Assembly: GCA_905195085.1 (NCBI GenBank)
Contig: CAJJUK010000006.1
Coordinates: 1-43,039 of the forward strand
Direction of reading: 5' to 3'
Source of the DNA: an uncultured Christensenella sp.
GTDB lineage: Bacteria; Bacillota; Clostridia; Christensenellales; UBA1242
DNA length: 43,039 nucleotides
The stretch's first letter is position 1. Every line of letters starts with the position of its first letter. Shown piece by piece: positions 16,498-24,575 of this stretch. Made by a program: the position numbers and the translations under genes. The notes beneath the pieces are model-generated. The model saw only the letters and a list, made by a program, of their open reading frames with translations. It had not been told where the DNA came from and did not search any database.

Positions 16498-16839
16498 ATG
16501 AAGAAAACGGATCACAGACTCAGGAAGAATAGTCAATTCAGTTATATATACAAAAAAGGTGAAAGAGTTCACACAGAGCATTTTACTTTGTTTGCAGTCA
16601 AAAGCAAATATGAAAGTTATAAAATTGGATTTTCTATTAATAAAAAACTTGGGAAAGCAAACAAAAGAAATTTACTTAAAAGAAGGATGAGAGAAATCAC
16701 TAGGATTTATATTCAAATTCCTTCTTTTTGTAACTATGTTGTCATGGCCAAAGAAAATGCCGTCACACTTTCTTTTGAAGAATTGAAAAATGAACTAAAA
16801 AAGTTGTTTGAAAAATATGAAAACAAAAAACATTCTTAA
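16498..16839 (+). CDS. rnpA: ribonuclease P protein component
   Basis: RnpA assists the RNase P RNA in processing tRNA 5' ends. The 113-residue basic protein carries the RNR-like signature KANKRNLLKRRMRE near residues 52-68. The ATG lies one base after the rpmH stop codon and has no own ribosome binding site, so translation is probably coupled to rpmH. Its 3' end overlaps yidD by about 30 bases. Confidence 0.96.
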   Translation: MKKTDHRLRKNSQFSYIYKKGERVHTEHFTLFAVKSKYESYKIGFSINKKLGKANKRNLLKRRMREITRIYIQIPSFCNYVVMAKENAVTLSFEELKNELKKLFEKYENKKHS

Positions 16840-17080
16840 AAAAATCTTTTTATTCCCGGTCTATATCTACAAATATTTGATTTCTCCTTTGCTTCCTCAC
16901 AGTTGCATTTTCACACCAACATGTTCAAACTATATGATCAAAGCGGTGGAAGAATTTGGTGTTTTCAAAGGATTTTGGATTGGAATCAAAAGAATTTGCA
17001 GATGTGTTCCTTGGCAAAAGAAGAGAGGGTATGACCCTGTTCCTATAAATATAAAAGGAGATAACCTATGGATTTTATAA
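16808..17080 (+). CDS. yidD: membrane protein insertion efficiency factor YidD
   Basis: YidD is a small membrane-associated protein that assists YidC. The family motif TPTCSNYMIKA and the C-terminal GYDPVP are clear, along with an amphipathic N-terminal helix and conserved cysteines. Two in-frame starts (16808 and 16817) are possible. Both overlap rnpA, and the first gives 90 residues. The stop codon lies 13 bases inside yidC, so all four genes of the operon are tightly coupled. Confidence 0.95.
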   Translation: MKNMKTKNILKKIFLFPVYIYKYLISPLLPHSCIFTPTCSNYMIKAVEEFGVFKGFWIGIKRICRCVPWQKKRGYDPVPINIKGDNLWIL

Positions 17081-18462
17081 GCACTGCACTTGTGACAATC
17101 TCTCAACCAACAGGTTTTTGGGAAACAATATTAAACGCCTTCAAAAGTGCTACGGGCACATATATAATGGCGGTTATTTTGCTCGCTCTTATTGTCAGAA
17201 TTTTGTTTTCTCTTGTTGACATAATCAATAAAAAAGTCAATATGAAAAACATGGACATAAATGCAAAAATGAGACCAGAACTTGAAGCGATTCAAAAACG
17301 ATATGGTCATGATCAAAGACTTCTTCAACAAAAGACAAATGAAATCTACAAAAAATATCAATTCTCAATGATGAGCAGTTGTCTTCCAATGCTCTTGACA
17401 ATGATTTTGCAATTTACTGTTTTCTTAACATTATGGAATTCACTTCAAGCTGTTTCAAATTATAATATCGTAAATCAATATGAAAACATGAAAAATCTTT
17501 ATGCAAATGTTATAGTTTTGAACGAAGAAGAAGGTTTGAAAAGTGAGCTCAATGATTTAGCTGGACAAGACTATCAACTTGATGCAGAAATAGATTTTGA
17601 AAACAACAGTCTTAAGATAACAATAAGTCAAGCAGATATTGGAATACAAGTTAGAGAATTTAGTTATGTTAATACATGGACAAATCAAGACATCTTTGAG
17701 TTGCTTCAAAAATATGTGAACGCTCCTCAAGAAGAGACCCCAACAGATCCAGAAACTCCATCTGAAACCACAGCATTTGCTGATGAAGGCGGAGAAGAAA
17801 CACCTACTCCCCCAGAAATTGAGTATGTTGACACTGGATTTAATGAACTCTTCAAAACACTTGCAGAACAGACTGTTGAAGATTATTATGTTAACACACA
17901 AGAAGGATTTTTGTGGATTAAAAACATCTATAAAGCAGAATCTCCAACAAGTCCACTTTTCACAAAAAATGAAATAACAAATTATTTGTCAAAATATTAC
18001 ACTGACGAAGAAAAAGCAACTGAAGAAGCAAATGACTATGAAGGACAAATTTTTGATTATGTTGTTGCAGGAATTGACACTAAGGCCCTTGGAGTTAATG
18101 GTTATTACATCTTGACAATTATTGCAGTTGTTACATCATTTCTTTCACTTTGGCTTTCAAACAAACTTATGAAAAACAAAAAGAATCCAGTTTCTCCTCA
18201 AAATCCAGGTGGAATTGGAGCTGCAGCAAACTCAAGTGCTGGTGGTTCAAAACTTATGTATTTCATCATGCCAGTGATTATTGGTATCTTCACATTCATG
18301 TACACAAGTTTGTTTGCGATATATTTGATTATCGGACAACTTGTCACAATGCTTCTTACTCCACTTACAACATGGATTGTCAGAAAATGGTTGGAAGCGG
18401 AAAGTAAAAAACAAAAAGAAAAAGATGTGATTGAAGTTGACTACAGAAGAAAAGATAAATAA
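17068..18462 (+). CDS. yidC: membrane protein insertase YidC (Oxa1 family) with large extracytoplasmic insertion
   Basis: YidC inserts membrane proteins alone or with SecYEG. The first core helix carries the conserved arginine (LIVRILFSL), followed by the cytoplasmic coiled hairpin (MRPELEAIQKRYGHDQ) and the second helix. Three further membrane segments are near the C-terminus, with a basic tail. Gram-positive homologs are about 250-290 residues. This one has 464, because about 190 acidic residues, including a Pro/Thr/Glu-rich stretch (PTDPETPSET), are inserted between the second and third core helices. There is no lipobox. The start has AAAAGGAG and overlaps yidD. Genes that often follow (jag, mnmE, mnmG) are missing here. 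Confidence 0.94.
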   Translation: MDFISTALVTISQPTGFWETILNAFKSATGTYIMAVILLALIVRILFSLVDIINKKVNMKNMDINAKMRPELEAIQKRYGHDQRLLQQKTNEIYKKYQFSMMSSCLPMLLTMILQFTVFLTLWNSLQAVSNYNIVNQYENMKNLYANVIVLNEEEGLKSELNDLAGQDYQLDAEIDFENNSLKITISQADIGIQVREFSYVNTWTNQDIFELLQKYVNAPQEETPTDPETPSETTAFADEGGEETPTPPEIEYVDTGFNELFKTLAEQTVEDYYVNTQEGFLWIKNIYKAESPTSPLFTKNEITNYLSKYYTDEEKATEEANDYEGQIFDYVVAGIDTKALGVNGYYILTIIAVVTSFLSLWLSNKLMKNKKNPVSPQNPGGIGAAANSSAGGSKLMYFIMPVIIGIFTFMYTSLFAIYLIIGQLVTMLLTPLTTWIVRKWLEAESKKQKEKDVIEVDYRRKDK

Positions 18463-18474
18463 GAAAACTGACAG

Positions 18475-18506
18475 ATAAAAAGACGGGAAACTTCCGTCTT
18501 TTTTAT
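18475..18506. terminator. bidirectional terminator after yidC
   Basis: Nine-base arms AAAAGACGG (18478-18486) and CCGTCTTTT (18494-18502) have T runs on both strands. It ends the rpmH-yidC operon and the convergent amidase-like gene. Confidence 0.88.
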
Positions 18507-18512
18507 TATATT

Positions 18513-19544
18513 TTATAAGTTATTTACAAGTGCGTTCCAGGTGTTGTTTCCCACCAAACCATCAACTGTGAGATTGTTGTCTTGTTGAAATTGTCTGACA
18601 GCATTTTCCGTTCTACTTCCAAAAATTCCATCAATCGTGCCAACAGGAATCAAATAACTTTCAAGAAGTTGTTGCAAGAATGTGACATATGCTCCAGAGT
18701 TGCCACGTCTGAGCAATGGATAAGGCGGAAGATTGAGAAGTGTTCTCCAAGTGTTTTGACCAACAATTCCATCAACAGAAAGACCATTGTTTTGTTGGAA
18801 AGTTCTAACTGCCCTTTCTGTGTTTGAACCAAAGATTCCATCAACTGTCAAATTGTTTCCATATTGATTTAAAATGAATTGCAACAAGAAAACAAAATTG
18901 TTGTCACTGCCACGTCTAAGCAAAGGATAGTTTGAAAGATTGTTCCTTGGAAGATAACCTACGCCAAGAAAGTTGCAAACGCCATGACAAGCCTCTTCTC
19001 CAACTTCTGTTTGAAAAAGTGGATTTATCATCAATTGCGCTTCACGCAAGTTTGTCATGAAACCTGCTTCAATCAGAGAGGAAACGCAGTTGACGCTTGA
19101 GAGAACGCCTACATCAAGAGTTTTGACACCCCTTCCATTTTGAGAAGTTCCTTGAATGAGTTCTTCATACATATCTTCGGCCAATCTTCGGCTTTCTGAC
19201 GCTTGTGGGTTTGACGGAGAATAAAACACTTCAAGACCAGAGGCAGAATTGAAACTATCCCCGTAAGCATTGTAGGCAAAAGTCACCAAAGCGGTTAGAT
19301 TTTGTCTGTTGATACGTCTGACTCTTTCATCTATCGAAACATCGTAAAGTTCTGGTTTGACATCATAGACCGAAAAACCTTGTCTTAAGCACGCTTCGAT
19401 AAATCTGTTTTTTGCAGCTCTGTTAAATTCGTTTTCATATATTTGTCTGTCAAGACCTGGGACAACAGGAGTTCTTTTTCCAGGAGTTGGAGGTTGAATT
19501 CCATGCTCATCGTTTGCCCCTATGTAATACATATCATTAGCCAT
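18513..19544 (-). CDS. Amidase_3-like protein with two peptidoglycan-binding domains; one zinc ligand missing
   Basis: The N-terminal 195 residues match N-acetylmuramoyl-L-alanine amidases of the Amidase_3 fold: EHG (His14), YENEFN (Glu37), and LIEAGFMTN with the catalytic Glu159. The third zinc ligand, the His of the usual V-S-I-H-x-N motif, is Ala90 here (VTFAYNAYG, codon GCC). Two PG_binding_1 domains follow (about 205-270 and 277-342), each with YPLLRRG, DGIFG and VDG. No signal peptide is visible, so export is unclear. The longer frame starts at TTG 19559, but ATG 19544 follows AAAGGAG. The protein may be a binding or regulatory relic of an amidase, or may use another residue for zinc. 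Confidence 0.85.
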   Translation of the reverse strand: MANDMYYIGANDEHGIQPPTPGKRTPVVPGLDRQIYENEFNRAAKNRFIEACLRQGFSVYDVKPELYDVSIDERVRRINRQNLTALVTFAYNAYGDSFNSASGLEVFYSPSNPQASESRRLAEDMYEELIQGTSQNGRGVKTLDVGVLSSVNCVSSLIEAGFMTNLREAQLMINPLFQTEVGEEACHGVCNFLGVGYLPRNNLSNYPLLRRGSDNNFVFLLQFILNQYGNNLTVDGIFGSNTERAVRTFQQNNGLSVDGIVGQNTWRTLLNLPPYPLLRRGNSGAYVTFLQQLLESYLIPVGTIDGIFGSRTENAVRQFQQDNNLTVDGLVGNNTWNALVNNL

Positions 19545-19642
19545 AATTTCTCCTTTCAATTATGGATATATGAAATAAAGGAAAAAAAGTTTCTTTGTTG
19601 GAAATTTTTTATATTTATGATAAAATAGAATCAGGGTGAAAT

Positions 19643-20503
19643 ATGAAGATTATAGATGGAAAACAACTGGCAAAAAATATCAAAGAAAATGTCAAAGAAA
19701 GAGTGGTTTCAAATTATGTTAATTGTGGAAAAGAAGTACCTTGTCTTGTTTGCATTATTGTTGGAGATGATAAGGCAAGTCAAGTTTATGTAAATTCAAA
19801 GAAAAAGGCTTGTGAGGCATGTGGATTCAAATCTTTGATTTACAATTTTCCAGCAGAAACAACAAAAGAATTTTTGATTGATTTTTTGAAAAAATTGAAT
19901 AAAGACCAATCAGTTTCTGGAATTCTTGTTCAGTTGCCATTGCCACCCGAACTCGACAGAAATCGTGATGAAATCATAAACACAATTTCACCAGAAAAAG
20001 ATGTTGATTGCTTAACTTATGAAAATCTTGGGAAAATGTATTCTGATGATGGAATCATTGCACCCTGCACTTCAACGGGAATTATGAAAATTCTTGAAAG
20101 TGAGAACTATGATCTTGACGGAAAAGATGTTGTTGTCATTGGAAGAAGTTTGCTCGTTGGAAAAAGTGTTTCAACTTTGCTTCAAAGCAAAAATGCAACT
20201 GTCACAAATTGTCACAGTCACACAAAAAACCTGAAAGAAAAATGTAAACAGGCAGATGTTTTGATTGTTGCCGTCGGAAAAGAAAAAATGATTAAAAAAG
20301 ACTATGTAAAAGACGGAGCTTTTGTCATTGATGTTGGAATAAACAGAACAGAAAACGGACTTGTTGGAGATGTTGATTTTGATGATGTCAAAGACAAGTG
20401 TTGTTGCATCACTCCTGTTCCTGGTGGTGTCGGACCTTTGACTGTTGCGTGCTTGATGGAAAACACTTTGATTTTGCATGAAAAAGCACACAATAAAAAA
20501 TAA
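19643..20503 (+). CDS. folD: bifunctional methylenetetrahydrofolate dehydrogenase / methenyltetrahydrofolate cyclohydrolase
   Basis: FolD interconverts 5,10-methylene-, 5,10-methenyl- and 10-formyl-tetrahydrofolate in one-carbon metabolism, using NADP(H). The catalytic lysine region YVNSKKKACE, the substrate motif VQLPLPPEL, the nucleotide-binding segment VIGRSLLVGKSV and the C-terminal signature PGGVGPLTVA are all present. The 286-residue length is typical. The start follows AGGGTGA. It is monocistronic and diverges from the amidase-like gene. Confidence 0.97.
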   Translation: MKIIDGKQLAKNIKENVKERVVSNYVNCGKEVPCLVCIIVGDDKASQVYVNSKKKACEACGFKSLIYNFPAETTKEFLIDFLKKLNKDQSVSGILVQLPLPPELDRNRDEIINTISPEKDVDCLTYENLGKMYSDDGIIAPCTSTGIMKILESENYDLDGKDVVVIGRSLLVGKSVSTLLQSKNATVTNCHSHTKNLKEKCKQADVLIVAVGKEKMIKKDYVKDGAFVIDVGINRTENGLVGDVDFDDVKDKCCCITPVPGGVGPLTVACLMENTLILHEKAHNKK

Positions 20504-20512
20504 TTGAAGATA

Positions 20513-20547
20513 AAAAAAATACAATCGTTTGTGATTGTATTTTTATT
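20513..20547. terminator. bidirectional terminator after folD
   Basis: Arms AAATACAATC (20517-20526) and GATTGTATTT (20533-20542) have A/T runs on either side. It lies between the convergent folD and phosphatase-fold genes. Confidence 0.85.
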
Positions 20548-20552
20548 TTTTG

Positions 20553-21665
20553 TTAAGAAAGAGAGAATGTCATTTTGACTGGATTGTGATCTGAATACAT
20601 GAAATCTGTGTCTATGTTGTTTACTACTGAAACAGTGACATTATCTGAAACGATGAAACCATCAATAACAACAGAATAGTTTACCCCTTTTTCATATGGC
20701 ATGTCTGTTGAACGACAGGTTGGAGCATTTGTGCTTGTTGCAAAGGAGAATCCATCTGGCAAGTTCTCTTCGTTTATTTGTGCAACCCATTCTGGAACTT
20801 TTTGTTGTGTTTCAAATGTGTTTAGGCTGTTTGCAATGTCGTGATTCCAATCGCCACCCGCGATGACATAATTGCCTTTTGCATATTCTTCACTTAAAAC
20901 ATTTTTCAACATTTCGAGTTGAAGTGCACGAATTTTTCCACCTTCGTCATAAGCACTCATGTGCAAATTGATCAGCACCAATTGTTTGTCAGAACCTTGA
21001 ATGTTCAAACGATTGACTTGAAAACATCTGTCCAAATCAAAGAATTTTGTGAAGAATCCGTTGTCAATAGGGAAAGATCTTCTCACACTTTCAGAAATTT
21101 CATATTTTGAAAATGTTGCAATTCCTGCGTTTACGGCACCATGAGGATTTGTCAATGGATAAAACAAAAATCCACTGTGAAAATTGCTGGCAAAAACAGA
21201 AGAGTAATCTGTGAAGGCATCTTGAAGCATTTCATATTGATTTACGAAAAAACTTCTGTCAGCCTTTGTGTCAACTTCTTGGAAAAAAGCAAAATCTGTT
21301 TCTTGCTGAAGAATTGTTTGAAGAGCGCCATTTGTGTTGTCAAGAACTGTTTGTTTGTCTTTTGCTCTGCTTCCACTTCCACTTGTTTTTGTTCCATCAA
21401 GCATTTCTCCTGTGTCCATGAAGAAATCAAAATCTTGAGAATATGCTCCAAAACCTATGTTGTATGTTGTGATTGAGTAATCCTCATTCAAAGAAATTTG
21501 TGCGGTTTGATTGTTGGTGACATCTAGAACTTGGTTGTCATCAATGCGGTAATAAGTTGCACTCAGATAGATGACATATCCGACCAAAATCAACAAAATA
21601 AGTCCAACCAATGAAAGCAAAGTAAAACAAATGATTTTTAATGTTTTCTTTAATGTTGGATTCAT
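20553..21665 (-). CDS. membrane-anchored endonuclease/exonuclease/phosphatase family protein
   Basis: One N-terminal membrane helix (about 9-33) anchors an extracytoplasmic EEP-fold domain. Members hydrolyse phosphodiester bonds in nucleic acids, phospholipids or phosphoinositides with Mg. Key motifs are TTYNIGFG at the start of the fold, FFQEVD with the metal-binding Glu, NLHMSAYDEG, GGDWNHD and the C-terminal SDHNPV. The anchored topology favours an extracellular nuclease or phosphodiesterase, but the substrate is unknown. The start follows a GGGGGA site. It is monocistronic, with a shared terminator. Confidence 0.88.
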   Translation of the reverse strand: MNPTLKKTLKIICFTLLSLVGLILLILVGYVIYLSATYYRIDDNQVLDVTNNQTAQISLNEDYSITTYNIGFGAYSQDFDFFMDTGEMLDGTKTSGSGSRAKDKQTVLDNTNGALQTILQQETDFAFFQEVDTKADRSFFVNQYEMLQDAFTDYSSVFASNFHSGFLFYPLTNPHGAVNAGIATFSKYEISESVRRSFPIDNGFFTKFFDLDRCFQVNRLNIQGSDKQLVLINLHMSAYDEGGKIRALQLEMLKNVLSEEYAKGNYVIAGGDWNHDIANSLNTFETQQKVPEWVAQINEENLPDGFSFATSTNAPTCRSTDMPYEKGVNYSVVIDGFIVSDNVTVSVVNNIDTDFMYSDHNPVKMTFSLS

Positions 21666-21770
21666 AAAAAATATCCCCCTTTATTGATATAAGAAGTATA
21701 ACATAACAAAAAATCATTTCAAAACGCATTTGAAAAATTTGTCGATTTGTTTTGTAATAAATTTGATAAG

Positions 21771-21791
21771 TATTATAATTGTTATAACAAT
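21771..21791 (+). promoter_or_regulatory. -10 box and perfect 14-bp palindrome upstream of the aconitase X genes
   Basis: TATAAT (21774-21779) overlaps the left edge of the palindrome ATTGTTATAACAAT (21778-21791), which lies just before the AAGGAGG site at about 21793-21799. A protein bound there would block transcription, so this is a likely operator. The -35 region (TTTGTA) is weak. Confidence 0.5.
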
Positions 21792-21808
21792 ATAAGGAGG
21801 GAAATGGA

Positions 21809-23080
21809 ATGAAGTTAACAGCCGAAGAAAAGGCAATTTTGGAAGGAAAAGAAGGACAAACCAAAGCCAAAATCATGCAAACATTAGTGGAATTTGGAGA
21901 TTTGTTTGGTGCTGAAGAATTTGTCCCAGTGACCACTGATGGACATCTTGTCACTTCGTTTGGTATTGGTCTTTTGAAACCAGTTTATCGAATTATGGAT
22001 GAGATTATTGATGCGGGACTTAAAACTGAATATCCTTTCACTGTTGACCCAAGACCAATTGACTACAAAAATGTGAAGTGTGGACTTTTGGACAAATTGA
22101 TTTTCAGCAAGATTATGTATTCTCAACAAAAACATTATGAAGAACAACTTTCTAAAATTGGATTAAGAAACAAAGATTCATTCACTTGCACATGCTATTT
22201 GAAAGAAGTTGGAAACACACCAAAATATGGAGATGTTTTGTCCTGGGCAGAAAGCAGTGCAGTTGTTTTTGCAAACTCTGTGCTTGGCGCAAGATGCAAT
22301 CGTAACAGTGGAATGCTTGACATTTTTGGAGCGATTTTGGGAAAAGTTCCAAAGTTTGGACTTCTCACTGATGAAGGAAGAAAAGCAAATTGGATTATTG
22401 AAGTCAAAACAACAAAATTGCCAGAAGCTCAAATTTTGGGAAGTGCAATTGGAATGAAAGTCATGGAAGATGTTCCATATGTTGTTGGTCTTGACAAGTT
22501 TTTGGGAACAGAACTTACTGATGATGTCATTTCATATTTGAAGGACTTTGGTGCAGCAACTGCATCAAATGGTGCTGTTGGGCTTTATCACATTGAAAAC
22601 TTGACACCTGAAGCAAAGAAATTTGGAAAGAAAATTGTCAATGAAAAACCTAAAAAATATGTAATCGATGATGCTGAACTTGAAAGAGTTTATAAGAATT
22701 ATCCTGTCATGTGGAAAAATCCAGAAGCAAAACCTACCTTGTGTTTCATTGGGTGTCCACATTTGACCTATGAGCAACTGATCAGTTGGACAAACAAAAT
22801 TGAAGAAAACCTGAAACTCAGTGGAAAGAAAAAAGTTCAACTTAGAACCATCATGACAACTGCTCCTGCGGTTTTGAAGAAATTTTCAGAAACAGAAGAA
22901 TACAAAAAACTCAAGTCTTATGGAATTAAGTTCTCTTCAATTTGTCCATTGATGTACACCAACAACCCTATTGCCGGAGGAAAACCAATCATAACAAACA
23001 GCAACAAACTTAGGACCTATTCAAAGTCGAGATATTATAAAGATGATGACATTGTGAAAATTATTTGTGGGGTGAAATAA
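21809..23080 (+). CDS. aconitase X, large (catalytic) subunit
   Basis: This is the catalytic subunit of the AcnX (DUF521) family, iron-sulfur dehydratases. Characterised members are cis-3-hydroxy-L-proline dehydratases and archaeal phosphomevalonate dehydratases. Conserved segments are GDLFGAEEF near the N-terminus, CTCYLKEVGN, GDVLSWAESSAVVFANSVLGAR, and SSICPLMYTN with GKPIITNSNKLR towards the C-terminus. Two positions that are Pro and Thr in many members (CTPY, GARTNR) are Cys here (CTCY, GARCNR). The start follows AAGGAGG. The small subunit gene follows after 1 nt. No proline racemase or transporter gene is adjacent, so the substrate is open. Confidence 0.92.
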   Translation: MKLTAEEKAILEGKEGQTKAKIMQTLVEFGDLFGAEEFVPVTTDGHLVTSFGIGLLKPVYRIMDEIIDAGLKTEYPFTVDPRPIDYKNVKCGLLDKLIFSKIMYSQQKHYEEQLSKIGLRNKDSFTCTCYLKEVGNTPKYGDVLSWAESSAVVFANSVLGARCNRNSGMLDIFGAILGKVPKFGLLTDEGRKANWIIEVKTTKLPEAQILGSAIGMKVMEDVPYVVGLDKFLGTELTDDVISYLKDFGAATASNGAVGLYHIENLTPEAKKFGKKIVNEKPKKYVIDDAELERVYKNYPVMWKNPEAKPTLCFIGCPHLTYEQLISWTNKIEENLKLSGKKKVQLRTIMTTAPAVLKKFSETEEYKKLKSYGIKFSSICPLMYTNNPIAGGKPIITNSNKLRTYSKSRYYKDDDIVKIICGVK

Positions 23081-23081
23081 T

Positions 23082-23531
23082 ATGGCAAAGAAAGTTTTTA
23101 AAGGAAGAGTTATTTGCAAAGGAACATACGAAGGGGAAGCGGTTGTTTCTCATCAAGGTGTCAATACATTGGCAACTTTTCAAAAATCAGCATTAAAGAA
23201 CGCAAAAAAAGTTATTGGCTCAGACCAAAACAATCCTGATGTTTATGGAAAAAATTTGACAGGAATTGCATTGATTTTACCACAAACCATTGGTTCAACA
23301 ACAGGTGGACTTGTCATTCAAACAATTTGTCAAATGGGAATCAACCCTGCCGCCCTTTTGTTCAGTGAAGAAATTGACTCATTGGCAGCAAGTGGTGTGA
23401 TTTTGGCAAAGAATTGGGAAAACTCAAAAATTATTGCCATTGACAAACTTGGAAAAGAAATTTTGAACTCAATAAAAACTGGAGACAAGATTTCAATATC
23501 CGAAGATGGAACTGTCACATTATTAGATTAA
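23082..23531 (+). CDS. aconitase X, small (swivelling) subunit
   Basis: This is the DUF126-type small subunit of aconitase X, which forms the swivelling domain over the active site. The sequence has the expected GxVICKGTxEGEAVVS opening and an LILPQTIGSTTGG motif corresponding to the conserved Ser/Gly-rich loop. The 149-residue length is normal. It starts one base after the large subunit stop codon, so the two are translated from one mRNA. A terminator follows immediately. Confidence 0.9.
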   Translation: MAKKVFKGRVICKGTYEGEAVVSHQGVNTLATFQKSALKNAKKVIGSDQNNPDVYGKNLTGIALILPQTIGSTTGGLVIQTICQMGINPAALLFSEEIDSLAASGVILAKNWENSKIIAIDKLGKEILNSIKTGDKISISEDGTVTLLD

Positions 23532-23559
23532 AAGTGGAACAAAATCCACTTTTTTTTAT
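23528..23559 (+). terminator. terminator of the aconitase X operon
   Basis: Arms AAAAGTGGA (23530-23538) and TCCACTTTT (23545-23553) are followed by a T run. Confidence 0.88.
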
Positions 23560-23568
23560 TTTTGCATA

Positions 23569-23597
23569 TTGAAAAGAGAAAAAATGTATGCTATCAT
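23569..23597 (+). promoter_or_regulatory. promoter predicting a leaderless mRNA
   Basis: TTGAAA (23569-23574), a 17-bp spacer and TATCAT (23592-23597) are followed by six bases and ATG 23604. Transcription should start at or next to the start codon, and there is no ribosome binding site. Confidence 0.55.
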
Positions 23598-23603
23598 ACT
23601 GGC

Positions 23604-24212
23604 ATGAAGAAATTGGTTAGAAGCACAATAGAAGAAACATTGATATTTTCAAAAATCTCAAGAAAAGCAATAAGAACAAAAAACGCCATTCATTTTGATG
23701 ACAGATTCTATTCCCTTCTTCGCAGACATGTTGGAAGTGTTGAAACAGGAGAATTTATCAGGACAAATGCAACAAGAGGGAATTGTTATTTTTATGCACT
23801 TCTTCTTGCAAGATCATTTCCAAACAGTGAGTTGAAACTTGGAGTGTTGCATAGGTTGGACAGAAGCGTCCAAGATTGTTATTATGATGAGTTTGAACAT
23901 TCTTGGGTGGAGCGAGGAGATTTTGTTTATGACACTTCCGCAAAGCAAATTTTTGACAAAAAATTTTACTACAAACATTTTTGTGCAGAGGTTTTGAAAA
24001 CATATGAATCGAGCGAATTGAGAGACGAAAACTTGTTTTGCAATCTTGGAATTAATGCAGTCAAAAACAGACCTGAGCTTGTGAACAGTTTGTTTTTGTG
24101 TGAAGAAATGAAGAGAGTTTCAAAAGAAAAATTTGCTGAAGAACTTCAAAATATTAATAATTTGGGAACACAAAAATATATTGCTGAAAATTATGAAAAA
24201 AATCAAATATAG
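23604..24212 (+). CDS. hypothetical protein with possible Cys-His-Asp triad
   Basis: This is a soluble 202-residue protein that I cannot assign to a named family. TRGNCYFYALLLAR puts Cys61 at the start of a hydrophobic helix, and FEHSWVERGDFVYD puts His99 and Asp110 in two later beta-like segments. This is the order seen in transglutaminase-like and papain-fold proteins, so a cysteine peptidase or acyltransferase activity is possible. The frame extends upstream to TTG 23562, but that codon falls in the promoter region. ATG 23604 sits at the predicted start of a leaderless mRNA. The 3' arm of its terminator pairs with the last codons. Confidence 0.7.
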   Translation: MKKLVRSTIEETLIFSKISRKAIRTKNAIHFDDRFYSLLRRHVGSVETGEFIRTNATRGNCYFYALLLARSFPNSELKLGVLHRLDRSVQDCYYDEFEHSWVERGDFVYDTSAKQIFDKKFYYKHFCAEVLKTYESSELRDENLFCNLGINAVKNRPELVNSLFLCEEMKRVSKEKFAEELQNINNLGTQKYIAENYEKNQI

Positions 24213-24247
24213 AAGAAATAAAAAAATATCTATATTTGATTTTTTTG
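24197..24247 (+). terminator. terminator overlapping the stop codon of the preceding gene
   Basis: The stem pairs AAATCAAATATAG (to 24212, including the TAG stop) with CTATATTTGATTT (from 24230), followed by T. The loop is long (about 17 nt). Confidence 0.8.
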
Positions 24248-24575
24248 TTCGTATTTTAGGGCGATTTAAATCTTTGGTAATCTTTGGAAATTATTCGACA
24301 GAATTAGAAAATAATAGTTAAAAATTAAATTGTAAAATTTTGAATTTTGCTTTCAATTTTTCTATTTATATGATATAATAACATAGTGTTCTTTCAAATA
24401 ACCTTTATAGATTCCTTTGATTAAAGAGCATGAAAATTTGACTTGCCTTATGTTACAAAACGTTAAAACTTTTTGTTTGAAATAAATTTGTTTATCTTGT
24501 TTATTTTGAAAATTGCAACAGAGTTGTAAAGAGTTTTTCATTGTTCTAGGGCGGTTTTAAAAGGAGGAAAAGCCT
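24248..24575 (+). promoter_or_regulatory. extended -10 promoter and about 190-nt leader of the Spo0A-like gene
   Basis: TGATATAAT (24371-24379) is an extended -10 element. The -35 region is poor, which allows for an activator. About 190 nt of AT-rich leader without an open reading frame follow before AAAAGGAGG (about 24560-24568) and a GTG start. I could not fold a known riboswitch in the leader. Nothing else is visible in this gap. Confidence 0.5.

Noticed and set aside
21739..21747. Possible Spo0A box (TGTCGAT) upstream of the aconitase X genes
   Set aside because: It matches the 7-bp consensus at only six positions and is a single site. Such a match is expected by chance.
24133..24321. 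62-residue open frame overlapping the end of the Cys-His-Asp gene
   Set aside because: It contains the terminator hairpin, has no ribosome binding site and is low in complexity.
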